Source: Blastocladiella emersonii ATCC 22665
Taxonomy: Eukaryota; Blastocladiomycota; Blastocladiomycetes; Blastocladiales; Blastocladiaceae
Assembly: GCA_025594325.1 (NCBI GenBank)
Contig: JANHCV010000001.1
Span: 1,736,001 to 1,800,000 of the forward strand
Direction of reading: 5' to 3'
DNA length: 64,000 bases
Shown here: positions 54,210 to 63,585 of the stretch, piece after piece
How positions within the stretch are numbered: position 1 is the first letter of the stretch
Layout: the number at the start of each line of letters is the position of its first letter
The notes under the pieces: generated by a model
What the model was told of the DNA's origin: nothing
What the model saw: only the letters and a program-made list of their open reading frames with translations
Database searches by the model: none
Translations under genes and position numbers: made by a program

Positions 54210-54296
54210 CCGCCGACGCGTCGCTTTCACGCGCCACGTTGACCCGCGGTCACGAGCCTAGTAGGGCTTGCCGTCTCCCACTTCGATGCCGCCCTC
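54210..54296 (-). repeat. Right terminal inverted repeat
   Basis: 87 bp, exact inverted copy of 51690..51776. Confidence 0.95.
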
Positions 54297-54567
54297 TGGC
54301 TCTTGGGCCATTGGCGGCAGTCCGCTCTCTCGACGATGTTACTTGGCGCCCTAGCATGATGTTTGACCCAGTTTTGTTTGTCTCACCGCGGGCAAGTGGG
54401 GCATGATGGTCGTCGGCTCTCGTTGATCACAATTCCATCATTTCTGCAATTACATATCCCAACTTGCTTGAACACACCGAGCTGGTCTGGAACAGGGTTC
54501 GAGCAATCGAGTGCCCTACAACTCCGGTGTGTTTGCCCCGAAGCTTGTCCCTACTCTCTCCGCTCGA

Positions 54568-56141
54568 ATGAAGCTTTCAAAGATGATTTCCTCGCCATAC
54601 CCGGTGCTCATCGCCGCCGTGTTCTGGCTCGCACTCGTCACATCCCCGGCCGCCGCTGGACCTTGGCCCGCCGAGACCGCCAACGGGTTTCGCGGCATCG
54701 CCGTGACGTACATGTCTCGTCTCAAGCTGCTGACCGTGTACGGCGGCGAGACCGTCCCCGTGGGCGCGCCCGCGAACGCGACGGGCCGCGCGCTGCCGAC
54801 CGTCTTCTCGCTCGATCTCTCGAAGCCGTTCGACCTCGCCGCGCCGGGTCCCGAGCCCGCGATCGTCACCGTTCAGCCGCCGCTCGGCGCAACGGGCGTC
54901 GCCAACCTGGTCCCGCTCATGTACCAGTCCTCGCCCAACGAGCCGTGCCGCGTCCTGCTCGCGGGCGGCAACTCGGCTGCGGGCGCGCCCAACACGCAAG
55001 TGTTCGAGTACGAGTTCCCCGCGACGGGCAGCGGTCAGGCCAAGCTGACGACGGGCAGCAAGAACGCGTCGCTGCCGCTCTACCCGGCGCGCGTCGCGGT
55101 GCTCTCGGACACGGTGCCGGGCGCGATGGGCCGCACGGCGAGGGTCGTCGGCGGGCTCGTGCGGAACGCAACGGGTGGGTTCGTTGAGACGTACGCTGTG
55201 ACGACCATCGATGAGGTGCCGAATCCTTTGTTCTCCTGAGCGTTTATCGCGGCTAAATCGCATCCGTCGTCGTACTCTCTATGATTCCAGACGGGCACGG
55301 TCAAGTCAATCACCGACTTCAACTCGCGCGAGAGCCCGGGCCGCGCTGGATCCGCCGTCAACGCGTCGAGCGCGACCGCGTTCTGGTCGGCTGCCCGGCC
55401 GGCCGAGCTCAGGATGCGGCTCAACGAGTTCATGACGCAGATGTGGGCGTTCGATCCGACGACTCGCGCGTGGACTTTCCGCATGCTGTTTCCGGGCAGT
55501 CTGCGATCCGTGGGCCGCGACCACGCCGCCGTTTCATACGTCGGCGTGAACGGGACGCAGTACGACATCTTCATCGGTGGCCGTGACGCCGAGTCACTCG
55601 TCACGTACGTGCACCCGGGCTACGCGCGCGGGTTCCCGGGCGTCGTACAGAACCCGAGCATGGGCCCGCTCGCCATGGAGAACCCGGCGGCGGTGGTTCT
55701 TGGGAACACGATCGTGATCCTCGGCGGCGGCGCGATGCAGCCCGCGAACTGGTCGCGCAAGGTTATCAACTTGCTCAAGATCGACACGTTGGCCGATGGC
55801 ACGCTCGCGTTCCGCTGGTGCGTTTGTGCGTTCGTAACCTCCTTCCGCGCTTCTGACTCACCTGATGCGATGCGTGTAGGGTCGACACGCTGGATCCAGC
55901 GACCTTCACCGCTCCGGTGGCCATCGAACCGTTGAAGATCTCGGCCAAGGTCTCCGACCTCAGCAGGACCATCACGCAGGGCATCTCGCCGTCGATGGTT
56001 TTCGTCCCCGCTGCGGCGATTGTTGCGATCATCGTTGCCGGCGTTGGCGCTCTGTCGTACGCGGGGCATCGGTACCGCGAGCGGTTCTTTGCCAACGGCG
56101 GCGGCGCGACGATCGTCATGCAGCGTCGCCCATTGGCGTGA
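54568..56141 (+). CDS. Kelch-like secreted type I membrane protein, copy 1
   Basis: Exons 54568..55215, 55291..55817 and 55880..56141 give 478 residues. Signal peptide MKLSKMISSPYPVLIAAVFW to SPAAAGPWP. The extracellular part has kelch-type blades with GG pairs: KLLTVYGGETVPVG, RVLLAGGNSAAGAPNTQVFE, YDIFIGGRDAESLVTYVHPG and NTIVILGGGAMQPANWSRKV. One C-terminal membrane helix follows (FVPAAAIVAIIVAGVGAL), then a short basic tail (YAGHRYRERFFANGG). Intron positions and phases are the same as in copy 2, but here the donors are GTGCCG and GTGCGT. The start lies 271 bp from the transposon. Function unknown; a cell-surface carbohydrate- or protein-binding role is only a guess. Confidence 0.82.
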
Positions 56142-56702
56142 TTACGCCCAATAGATGGCCGTATGAGCATCTATCCTGTGTGTGATCGCGACAGGAATGG
56201 GCGCCGACCAAGCCGTTGGCGGCGCAGCTAAAGCACGACGCGCTGCGCCACACTGATCGGGACGCGACGCGCCACGGTGCTGGCCGGCCGTCCCTTGCGG
56301 TCGCGTCCCCGGAACAATAGTGGTGAATCGATGAATATGGTCCGCATGGGCCACATCAAGTTTGACCCCTCTCAGGTTTAGATCTCGTGCAGGTGCCGAA
56401 CCATCATCTCCTTCTCATCGAGCGAGAGGGATAACGATGACCTGTACCTTCAACGGCTCCTTGTACACGAGCAGGCATCGACCTTTTCCGATATCATCAT
56501 TCGATCAACGTGTGAGCCGCTGCCCGGATCGCCGACCGTGACCGAAGCCTTCTTCCAGCACCGCGGCGCAGCCAGTCGAGCTGTTCGGGAGCAAAATTCG
56601 GTTGATCGAGTGTCGTTGCCGTTCGGAGCTGAAGCACCTGGCGCCGTCCTTGTGGCTACAAAAGCGGAGGGGCGCCCTCTCTCGCTCTCCCCGCTGACCT
56701 CA
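56142..56702. other. Intergenic between the two kelch-like genes
   Basis: 561 bp with no separate gene. The copy 2 frame is open upstream of the chosen ATG to about 56,538, so a longer N-terminus is possible, but the signal peptide fits the chosen start. Confidence 0.45.
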
Positions 56703-58298
56703 ATGCTACGCTCAATGAAGCCACTCTCTCTTACATCGCTGATCGCCGTACTCTGGCTCACGCTCGCCGCGTCCCCGGCGGCGGCCGGCCCGTGGCCTGC
56801 AGAAACCACAGCCAACGGGTTCCGTGGCGTCGCCGTGACGTACATGTCGCGCCTCAAGCTGCTGACTGTGTACGGCGGCGAGACCGTTCCAGTCGGCGCG
56901 GCTGCGAACGCGACGGGCCGCGCGCTGCCGACCGTCTTCTCGCTCGATCTCTCGAAGCCGTTCGACCTCGCCGCGTCGGGCCTCGAACCCGCCATTGTGA
57001 CCATGCAGCCGTCGCTCGGCGCCACGGGCGTCGCCAATCTGGTCCCGCTTATGTACCAGTCCTCGCCCAACGACCCGTACCGCGTACTTCTCGCTGGTGG
57101 CAACTCGGCCGCGGGCGTGCCCAACACGCAGGTGTTCGAGTACGAGTTCCCCGCGACCGCATCGGACCCGGCGGCCGTGCAGGCCAAGCTGACGACGGGC
57201 AGCAAGAACGCGTCGCTGCCGCTGTACCCGGCGCGCGTCGCGGTGCTCTCGGACACGGTGCCGGGCGCGATGGGCCGCACGGCGACCGTGATGGGCGGGC
57301 TCGCGCGTAACCAGACCGGCGGGTTCACGACGACCAACCTCGACTTGAACTTTAACCTGAACAAGACGAGCCCGGTCGCGACGATTGACGATGTACGTGC
57401 GCGCTCCCACGGCGTGCGGAAGAGCAACGCTGACGCTGATACTCGCGCGGTTGTAGACGGGCGTGGTCACGACCACGACCGAGCCCAACCCGATCCCGAG
57501 CATGTCCCGCGCCATCGATTCCGCGAGCGCGACGCTGCTCTGGTCGGCCCGCGAGTCGCCCGAGCTCAAGCTTCGGCTCACCGAGGCCTCGGGGCAGCTG
57601 ATGTCGTACGACCCAGCGACGCGGGTGCGCCGCAACCAACCGCTGGCGCGCGGCGACCTGGGGTTCATCGGCCGCGACCCCGCCGCCGTCACGTACGTCG
57701 GCGCGAACGGGGAGCGCTACGACATCTTCCTCGGCGGCGGCGGCCGGGGCGGCCGCGCGCTCATCACGTACGTGCGCGCGAACACGTCGACCGCGTTCAC
57801 GGGCGTGGTGCGCAACCCGGACATGGGCCCGCTCGCCGTCGAGAGCCCCGCGGCGGTGGTTCTTGGGAACACGATCGTCGTTGTCGGCGGGATCAACGTG
57901 CAGCCCGCGAGCTGGCCGCGCAAGGTCATCAACCTGCTCAAGATTGAGTCGATGGCCGACGGCACGCTCGCGTTCCGCTGGTACGCTCGTCTCTCACGTC
58001 GTGTCGATGAGCCGCGGCTAACATCTCGCGATGCGCTAGGGTCGACAAGCTGGACCCCACGAATTTCACGGCGCCCGCGACCGTCGAGCCGCTAACCATC
58101 ATCAAGCCGGCGGACCGCGACGTGTCGGTCGAATCAACGAGTTCGGGCCCGTCATCGATGGTTGCCGTGGCCTTGGCGGTCGCAGGCATCGCCTGCTTTG
58201 TGGGGCTCCTCTCGTACGCTGGCCACCGGTCCCGCGAGCGCTTCCTCAATAACGGCGGCAGCGTGACGATCGCGATGCGGGACCGCACGGCGGCGTGA
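56703..58298 (+). CDS. Kelch-like secreted type I membrane protein, copy 2
   Basis: Exons 56703..57392, 57457..57980 and 58040..58298 give 490 residues. Signal peptide MLRSMKPLSLTSLIAVLWLT to SPAAAGPWP. The first exon product is nearly identical to copy 1 (for example NGFRGVAVTYMSRLKLLTVY and a shared LPLYPARVAVLSDTVPGAMG). The second exon is more divergent (GERYDIFLGGGGRGGRALIT, NTIVVVGGINVQPASWPRKV), followed by a membrane helix (MVAVALAVAGIACFVGLL) and a basic tail ending IAMRDRTAA. Splice donors are the usual GTACGT and GTACGC. Gradient of similarity along the pair suggests tandem duplication followed by gene conversion of the 5' exon. Confidence 0.84.
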
Positions 58299-58351
58299 TG
58301 CGGCGGGAGAAGTGATATAGATAGACGTATATGTGCATTTCTGGCTCAAAA

Positions 58352-60487
58352 TCACTCGATGGACGAGAGCGGCGACGACGAGGACGTGGCCGGGGTCTGT
58401 GCCGCCTGTGACGCGGCGGCGGCAGCCTCGCCCGCTGCGTCCACAGGTGGCGCGGCGGAAGCGACCTGCTCGGCACCCGCAGGCGCGGCGGCAACGGGCG
58501 CGGGGGTAGTTGCCGGAACCGGGAACGAGAGCGCGAGGGTATGGTCGACGGGCTGGAACGTGACCTGCGGGAGCGGGGTACCGGACCCGCTGGGCGTGGC
58601 GAGCGTGGTCAGGGCGGGTGTCGAGTCGGCCGTGGAAGCCATGGACGCGCCGGCCGAGGTCGGGACCGACACACCTGCAGCAGCGGCCGCGGCCGCGGCG
58701 GCGGCAATAGCAGCCGCATCGGGCACCGCGGGAGCACCATCAGCAGCGGCAGGCGCCGGAGTAGCAGTTGCCGCCGCCGACGATGCCCCAGCAGCGCCTC
58801 CACCGCGCCCACCCCGCGGAGCCCGGCCCCCGCGACGCTTGGACCCGCCCCGCGCCGCGCTCGCCGCGGCCTTGGCCGCAGCAGCAGCCGCCTCCGGACC
58901 CGCCCCACTCGCGACAGCAGCCGCGGCCGCCGCCTCGGCAGCAGCGGCGGCGGCGGCCTTGGACTTGAGGAAGCGGCGGCGGGCGTTGATGAACCAGTGG
59001 TCGATCTGGTCGCGGGTGAGCCCCGTGAGCTCGCACAGGAGCTGCTTCTGCTCCTCGTCCGGGTACGGGTGGGCCTCGTGCTTGAGGATCCAGCTGCGCA
59101 GCAGCTCCGTGACCTGCGGCTTGTGGTTGATGCGCTTCGGGCGCTTGGCGGGCGGGCCCGCGGACCCGTCGTCGGCGGCGGGAGGGTCGGATGACGACGC
59201 GGCGGGATCGGCGGCGGCCGGGGCGGGTGCGGCAGTGGCGGCGGCGGGGACAGCGGGAGCGGGGGTGCCGGCGGAACTGCCCGCACCGCTCGCAGCGGCG
59301 GCCGCGGCGGCCGCGGCAGCAGCCGCCTGCTGGCGGCGCTTGGCGACGCGCTTGCGCGTGGTGGTCGAGACGTTGGTGATCCCACAGTTGGCGGCGTTAG
59401 CGACGGCAGCCGCGGCAGCCTCGGCGGCGTTCCCGGCCATGATGGACTCGCCGCCCATGATGGTGTTGAAGTTGGCGGACGCCTGGGCCATGACGGCCTC
59501 GAAGAGCGCGTCCATGGCGACAATGTGCTGGTGGAACTCGAGGATGTGCGAGATGAGGATGACGATCGCGGACCGGACGAGGTGGTCGAGCTGGCTGTCG
59601 CTGAGGCTGTCCGGGTATACGAGCATATTGTTGGCCGGGTTGTTGTTGTTCGCGGGCGGCGGGTTGGCGTCGCCGCCGTGCTCGACGAAGTGCCGCTCGA
59701 CGCTGTCGCTCACGCCGGCCAGGATCAGCTGGATCTCGGGCACCTCGGTCGCCACCGACGCGCGGTGCCGGTACACGGTCAGCTCCGTGACGAGTGGGAA
59801 CAGCGGGTGCCGCCCGATCCGCGCCCGCACCTCGAGCTTGGTGAACTCGGAGAACTGGTTGCCCGTCGCCGCCGCCATGTGCGGCGGCAGCGAGAACCCG
59901 GACGCCGCCGCCGCCATGGCCGCCGCGTACGGGTGCGCGAACGGCGCGTGCGCTGCCGCGTGCGAGTGGGCGGCAGCGTGCGGGTGCGGCGCGGGCGCGG
60001 CAGGGTGGTAGTGCAGACCATGCGGCGGCGGCGGGAAGTGCAGGCCGGGCGGCGGCGGACCCGAGGTGGCGAGCGAGCCGGGCGGCGGGTGGAGGCCGCC
60101 GGCAGCGACTGCAGCGACGGCCGCGACAGCAGCAGCCGCAGCCGCGGCGGGTGTGGCGCCCGTCAGGTCGGCGAGCGACGGCGTGCCCTCCATGGCCGCC
60201 GCGTGCGCCTGGGCCTGCGCTTGGGCATGTGCGTGCGCGTGGGCCGCCTGCATCTGGGACTGCAGCTGCGACTGGACGTCCATGTCCATGTCCATGTCCA
60301 TGTGATCCGGCGGCGGCGGCGGGACGAGAGCAGCAGCGTCGTGGGTAGGCGCGGGAGCGGGAGCGGCCGAGACGTCCACGTCCATGGCATCGCCGCCGTT
60401 GGCCGTCGTGGCCTCGGGTGCGGCAGCGGGAACGGGGGCCGGCGGGGGCGCGGGAACCTCGACCGGGCAGGGTGCGGTATCCGTCAT
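58352..60487 (-). CDS. TALE-class homeodomain transcription factor
   Basis: Single exon, 711 residues. The homeodomain lies at about residues 453-507: RINHKPQVTELLRSWILKHE then AHPYPDEEQKQLLCELTGLT and RDQIDHWFINARRRFLKSK. The PYP three-residue loop extension marks the TALE class, and WFxNxRRR is the recognition helix. An ordered region at about 210-330 (FSEFTKLEVRARIGRHPLFP and LIILISHILEFHQHIVAMDA-like sequence) may be the dimerisation or MEIS/KN-type domain. Much of the rest is poly-Ala, Pro, His and Gly, and an (MD)n run (HMDMDMDMDV) is present. TALE proteins in fungi include mating-type and developmental regulators. The single-exon structure and extreme alanine content are unusual compared with the neighbours. 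Confidence 0.9.
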   Translation of the reverse strand: MTDTAPCPVEVPAPPPAPVPAAAPEATTANGGDAMDVDVSAAPAPAPTHDAAALVPPPPPDHMDMDMDMDVQSQLQSQMQAAHAHAHAQAQAQAHAAAMEGTPSLADLTGATPAAAAAAAVAAVAAVAAGGLHPPPGSLATSGPPPPGLHFPPPPHGLHYHPAAPAPHPHAAAHSHAAAHAPFAHPYAAAMAAAASGFSLPPHMAAATGNQFSEFTKLEVRARIGRHPLFPLVTELTVYRHRASVATEVPEIQLILAGVSDSVERHFVEHGGDANPPPANNNNPANNMLVYPDSLSDSQLDHLVRSAIVILISHILEFHQHIVAMDALFEAVMAQASANFNTIMGGESIMAGNAAEAAAAAVANAANCGITNVSTTTRKRVAKRRQQAAAAAAAAAAAASGAGSSAGTPAPAVPAAATAAPAPAAADPAASSSDPPAADDGSAGPPAKRPKRINHKPQVTELLRSWILKHEAHPYPDEEQKQLLCELTGLTRDQIDHWFINARRRFLKSKAAAAAAAEAAAAAAVASGAGPEAAAAAAKAAASAARGGSKRRGGRAPRGGRGGGAAGASSAAATATPAPAAADGAPAVPDAAAIAAAAAAAAAAGVSVPTSAGASMASTADSTPALTTLATPSGSGTPLPQVTFQPVDHTLALSFPVPATTPAPVAAAPAGAEQVASAAPPVDAAGEAAAAASQAAQTPATSSSSPLSSIE

Positions 60488-60832
60488 GACGGGCGGGCGG
60501 GTGGCTAGACTAGCGGATCCATTGCGTTACATGAAGAGCGTGGTGCACTGTGCTGCAAGAGCGCGGGAGAGGGGGAGAGCGTACCAGCGATGCGGCTCGA
60601 CGCGGGCGGGCTGGTTCGCGAGGGCGAGAGCAGCGTGAGAGAAGCGACGGGCGCGCGACGAGACTGACCCTTCAAACTCATCCGCTCCCCGAGCATCACG
60701 TGGCGGTGCGTGCTACTTTTCAAGGCAGCGAAACGATGATGGCGAGGGTGATGGTGATGGTGATGGTGATGCTAAGAGAAAAACTACGTTTATATAATGT
60801 ACGGGGGAGGCGAACAGACCGAGGGATCAAGC
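60488..60832. other. Intergenic with a (GATGGT)n short repeat
   Basis: 345 bp holding the homeodomain gene promoter and the 3' side of the next gene. About four copies of GATGGT occur at 60749-60772. No gene seen. Confidence 0.5.
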
Positions 60833-63121
60833 TCAGAGGTGCAGGACCTCGACCGCGTACCGCTCGCGCTGGGCGATCTCGCGGCGCTCGCGCATCTTGC
60901 CGTCGAGCCCGACGTACTTATCGACGGCGCGGCGCTCGGCGGCGCGGCGCGCCTGCATGCGGAACCACTCGAGCGTGCCAAGCGTGTCCTCCTCGGCCTC
61001 GAGCGCGTCGACGTGCGGCTCGAGCGCGCCCAGGAGGCCCGCCATCTGGCCCGCCAGCACCGCCGCCGCCTCGGGCGTCGTCAGCAGCAGCGTCGTCAGG
61101 TGCGTGTCGAGGACCGCGTTGAGCCACGGCACCGCGACCGCCGCCTCGCCGTCGCGCACCAGGTCCGACAGCACCTGCACCAGCACCATGGCGTCCTCGG
61201 CCGACACGCTCGCGAGCGCCGCGTGTGCGAACACGTCCGTGTGCGGGTACGCCAGCGCGCGCAGGAACAGGCGCCGCACCGTTGCCGGCGTCGCCTCGGC
61301 CGGCGCCAGGAACGACGCCGCGGGCGGGTCGCCCGACAGCGCGCGCACCAGGCGCAGCAGGAACGCGACCAGGTGCTCCTCGGTGATATCGACGGCGCGC
61401 GCGAGCACCGACTCGAACGTGGCCGCCGGGATTGCGTCGAGGGCCGCGAGCGCGCCCAGGACGCCGCCCGGGTGCGCGCACGCCGCGTCGCGCACGGCCG
61501 AGTGCGTCAGCAGGTGCTCGAAGGCGCGGCGCGAGAACAGGTTGCGCGCCGAGAAGAGCTTGTGCGTCACGGCCTTGGCCACCGCGTACGACACGGGCTG
61601 CCCCGCGCGCCGCTTCGTGTACTCGGTCAGCGCGCGCTCGAGCGCCGCCGCCGACTTGGCCGACTGTACCGCCGCCAGCGCCGCAGTCTCGGTCGTCTGC
61701 GTCGTCGCGACCGCCGACTTCCACTCGCCGACATTGTCCGTGGTCGGGAGCGCCACGCGGACCATCGACGTCGTGGTGGCGGTGGCCGCAGCAGCAGCAG
61801 CCTTGGCCGAAGCCGGCTCAGCAGCGCGGGCGCGGCCGAGGACCGAGAGCAGCGTCACGGGCGGGAAGGTGACCTCGGACCGCAGGATGACGGCCTTGGA
61901 CGTGGACGACCGCTTGCCCGACGCCGACACGGCGAGCGACGCGAGCAGGTGGTTGTCGACGGCGAGCAGGTCCGGGAGCACCGCCGACGCGCTCGTCGGG
62001 ATCTTACCCGCGCCGTTGGCCAGGTGCTGCAGCAGGTCGGCGTCGAACGTGGTGGTCCCCTGCGCCGTGCCGAACTGCGCGTCGTACACGCCCACGCCAA
62101 ACACGGACTTGTCGGCCGCGGGCGCGCCGTCGCGCAGGCAGTGCAGGACGGCCACGTACCGGTTGGGCAGCGCCGTGACGCGCAGCGGCTGGTACGCGGC
62201 GGGGATCGCGACCGCGGACGTGGACACCTCGATGGCGGACGCCGAGGCGACGGTGAGGACGTGGCTGACGACGCGCGTCGGGCACAGGACGGCGAGGTGG
62301 CGCGTCACGGCGTGGAACGAGATGTGCAGCCAGTCGGGCTTTGCCGCCGCAGCCGCGGAAGCGGGCGCGCTGTCGGCGGTGAGCGTCGGCAGGTCCTGCG
62401 CGTGCACAACCTCGAGGTTGGGCTCGTTGCCGTCGTCGAGCACCTTGACGACGACGAGGTGTGGTGCGCGCTGGCCGGCAATCTGCAGGACGAGCAGTAG
62501 GTGCTCGACGTCGGCAATGGCGAGTGGGTGCGCGAACACGACCGTGGCGGCGGGCGACGCTGCACTGTCGGCATCGGTATCGGCGGAAGAGGTGCCGACG
62601 GCGAGGTCAAAGGTGGCCGTGTCGGCGAGGTCGTGGGTGACGAGCGAGACCTTACCGGTCGAGTGGACGACGACGAGGCGGTTGGCGAGGCGCGTGGGGG
62701 CAAAGAGGGCAAAGATTGGGTGGTCCATGCGCAGCTCCTGGCGCTTGGTCGAGTCGCTGGCGCACGGCCACGCCCAGATGGTCTTGAGCGAGGCCTGGCG
62801 CGGCAGCTCAATGTGCTGCTTGATGGGCACGAACAGCATCTGCTTGGGCGCGTGCAGCACGGGGCTGGCCGCGAACACGGTCTTGGGGTGCGACGCCCAC
62901 ACGGACACGCGCTTGATGTCGTGCACGTTGAAGACGGCAATCGACTGCCCCGACAGGGACACGGTCACCCGCGGGTGCTCGGGCGCCGCACCACTGGCGG
63001 CCCCGGCGGCGCCGGCGGCAACGAGGGCGCTCGCGGCGGGCTCCTCGGTGCGCGACAGCAGCGGCGCGACGGCGGCCGCGGGCGACGTGACCACGGTGAA
63101 GCGCACGGTCTTGCTGATCAT
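60833..63121 (-). CDS. Large nucleolar-type protein, possibly NOL11-like (t-UTP)
   Basis: A single-exon frame of 762 residues from MISKTVRFTVVTSPAAAVAP. The N-terminal half reads like a divergent beta-propeller (SLSGQSIAVFNVHDIKRVSV, LFVPIKQHIELPRQASLKTI, ATVVFAHPLAIADVEHLLLV). The C-terminal half is helical (LERALTEYTKRRAGQPVSYA, LLTHSAVRDAACAHPGGVLG, VSAEDAMVLVQVLSDLVRDG). The order, propeller then helical repeats with a GxxIxVFxV start, recalls NOL11 and related subunits of the UTP-A complex that act in rDNA transcription and 18S pre-rRNA processing. That assignment is tentative. No membrane or signal sequence. The start ATG was chosen because upstream residues look non-coding. Confidence 0.55.
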   Translation of the reverse strand: MISKTVRFTVVTSPAAAVAPLLSRTEEPAASALVAAGAAGAASGAAPEHPRVTVSLSGQSIAVFNVHDIKRVSVWASHPKTVFAASPVLHAPKQMLFVPIKQHIELPRQASLKTIWAWPCASDSTKRQELRMDHPIFALFAPTRLANRLVVVHSTGKVSLVTHDLADTATFDLAVGTSSADTDADSAASPAATVVFAHPLAIADVEHLLLVLQIAGQRAPHLVVVKVLDDGNEPNLEVVHAQDLPTLTADSAPASAAAAAKPDWLHISFHAVTRHLAVLCPTRVVSHVLTVASASAIEVSTSAVAIPAAYQPLRVTALPNRYVAVLHCLRDGAPAADKSVFGVGVYDAQFGTAQGTTTFDADLLQHLANGAGKIPTSASAVLPDLLAVDNHLLASLAVSASGKRSSTSKAVILRSEVTFPPVTLLSVLGRARAAEPASAKAAAAAATATTTSMVRVALPTTDNVGEWKSAVATTQTTETAALAAVQSAKSAAALERALTEYTKRRAGQPVSYAVAKAVTHKLFSARNLFSRRAFEHLLTHSAVRDAACAHPGGVLGALAALDAIPAATFESVLARAVDITEEHLVAFLLRLVRALSGDPPAASFLAPAEATPATVRRLFLRALAYPHTDVFAHAALASVSAEDAMVLVQVLSDLVRDGEAAVAVPWLNAVLDTHLTTLLLTTPEAAAVLAGQMAGLLGALEPHVDALEAEEDTLGTLEWFRMQARRAAERRAVDKYVGLDGKMRERREIAQRERYAVEVLHL

Positions 63122-63585
63122 CTCACGTGGGCGGTTGCTAGGGCGCAAAATTCGGCGGACGGGGGCGGCAGGCGGGCGGGTCGAGCGCGAGGGGACGGCG
63201 GCAGGCGATCCAGGGGCCGCAATTCGTTGATTCGTGTGCGATACGTTGCGTGGTGCCGAGCAGCGTCGAGCAGGAGGGAGAAGGGGACGAAGCTGGCCGG
63301 AAGCGCGAGACAGCCGAAAACCAGCCCGAACCGGCTCGGCGTGATCGGGGCGAAACCGCCTGCCATCCCTGTCGTCTCGCAATTACATCACCGTTTTGGA
63401 GAGGCTGACGGTTGATCGCGCCGCGCCGCCCACGCACCGCCGCCGCGCGGCGAGAAAGTCCGAGCGCTGTCCCGCCCAGTGTCCCGCCCCCCGCCACCCC
63501 GGGCATCCCTTTCCCCCTCTCCCCCGTGCGGGCTCCGACCGATTCAACCCACCAAGCTCTCTCTATTTGCTCTGTATCAACAACC
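63122..63585. other. Divergent promoter region
   Basis: 464 bp between the NOL11-like gene and the right-edge gene. No gene supported. Confidence 0.5.

Larger units (their letters stand above)
51690..54296 (+). mobile_element. DNA transposon with perfect 87-bp terminal inverted repeats
   Basis: A 2,607-bp element. The left end 51690..51776 (beginning AGAGGGCGGCATCGAAGTGG) and the right end 54210..54296 are exact inverted copies over all 87 bases. Inside are a TATA box and a transposase-like reading frame on the plus strand. The perfect repeats indicate recent insertion or an active family. I could not find an obvious target-site duplication: the immediate flanks (GAGGAGGG left, GGCTCTTG right) do not match. 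The superfamily is therefore unassigned. Confidence 0.93.

Noticed and set aside
51682-54304. Target-site duplication of 8 bp around the transposon
   Set aside because: The bases just outside the inverted repeats (GAGGAGGG and GGCTCTTG) are different, and no shorter direct repeat was convincing.
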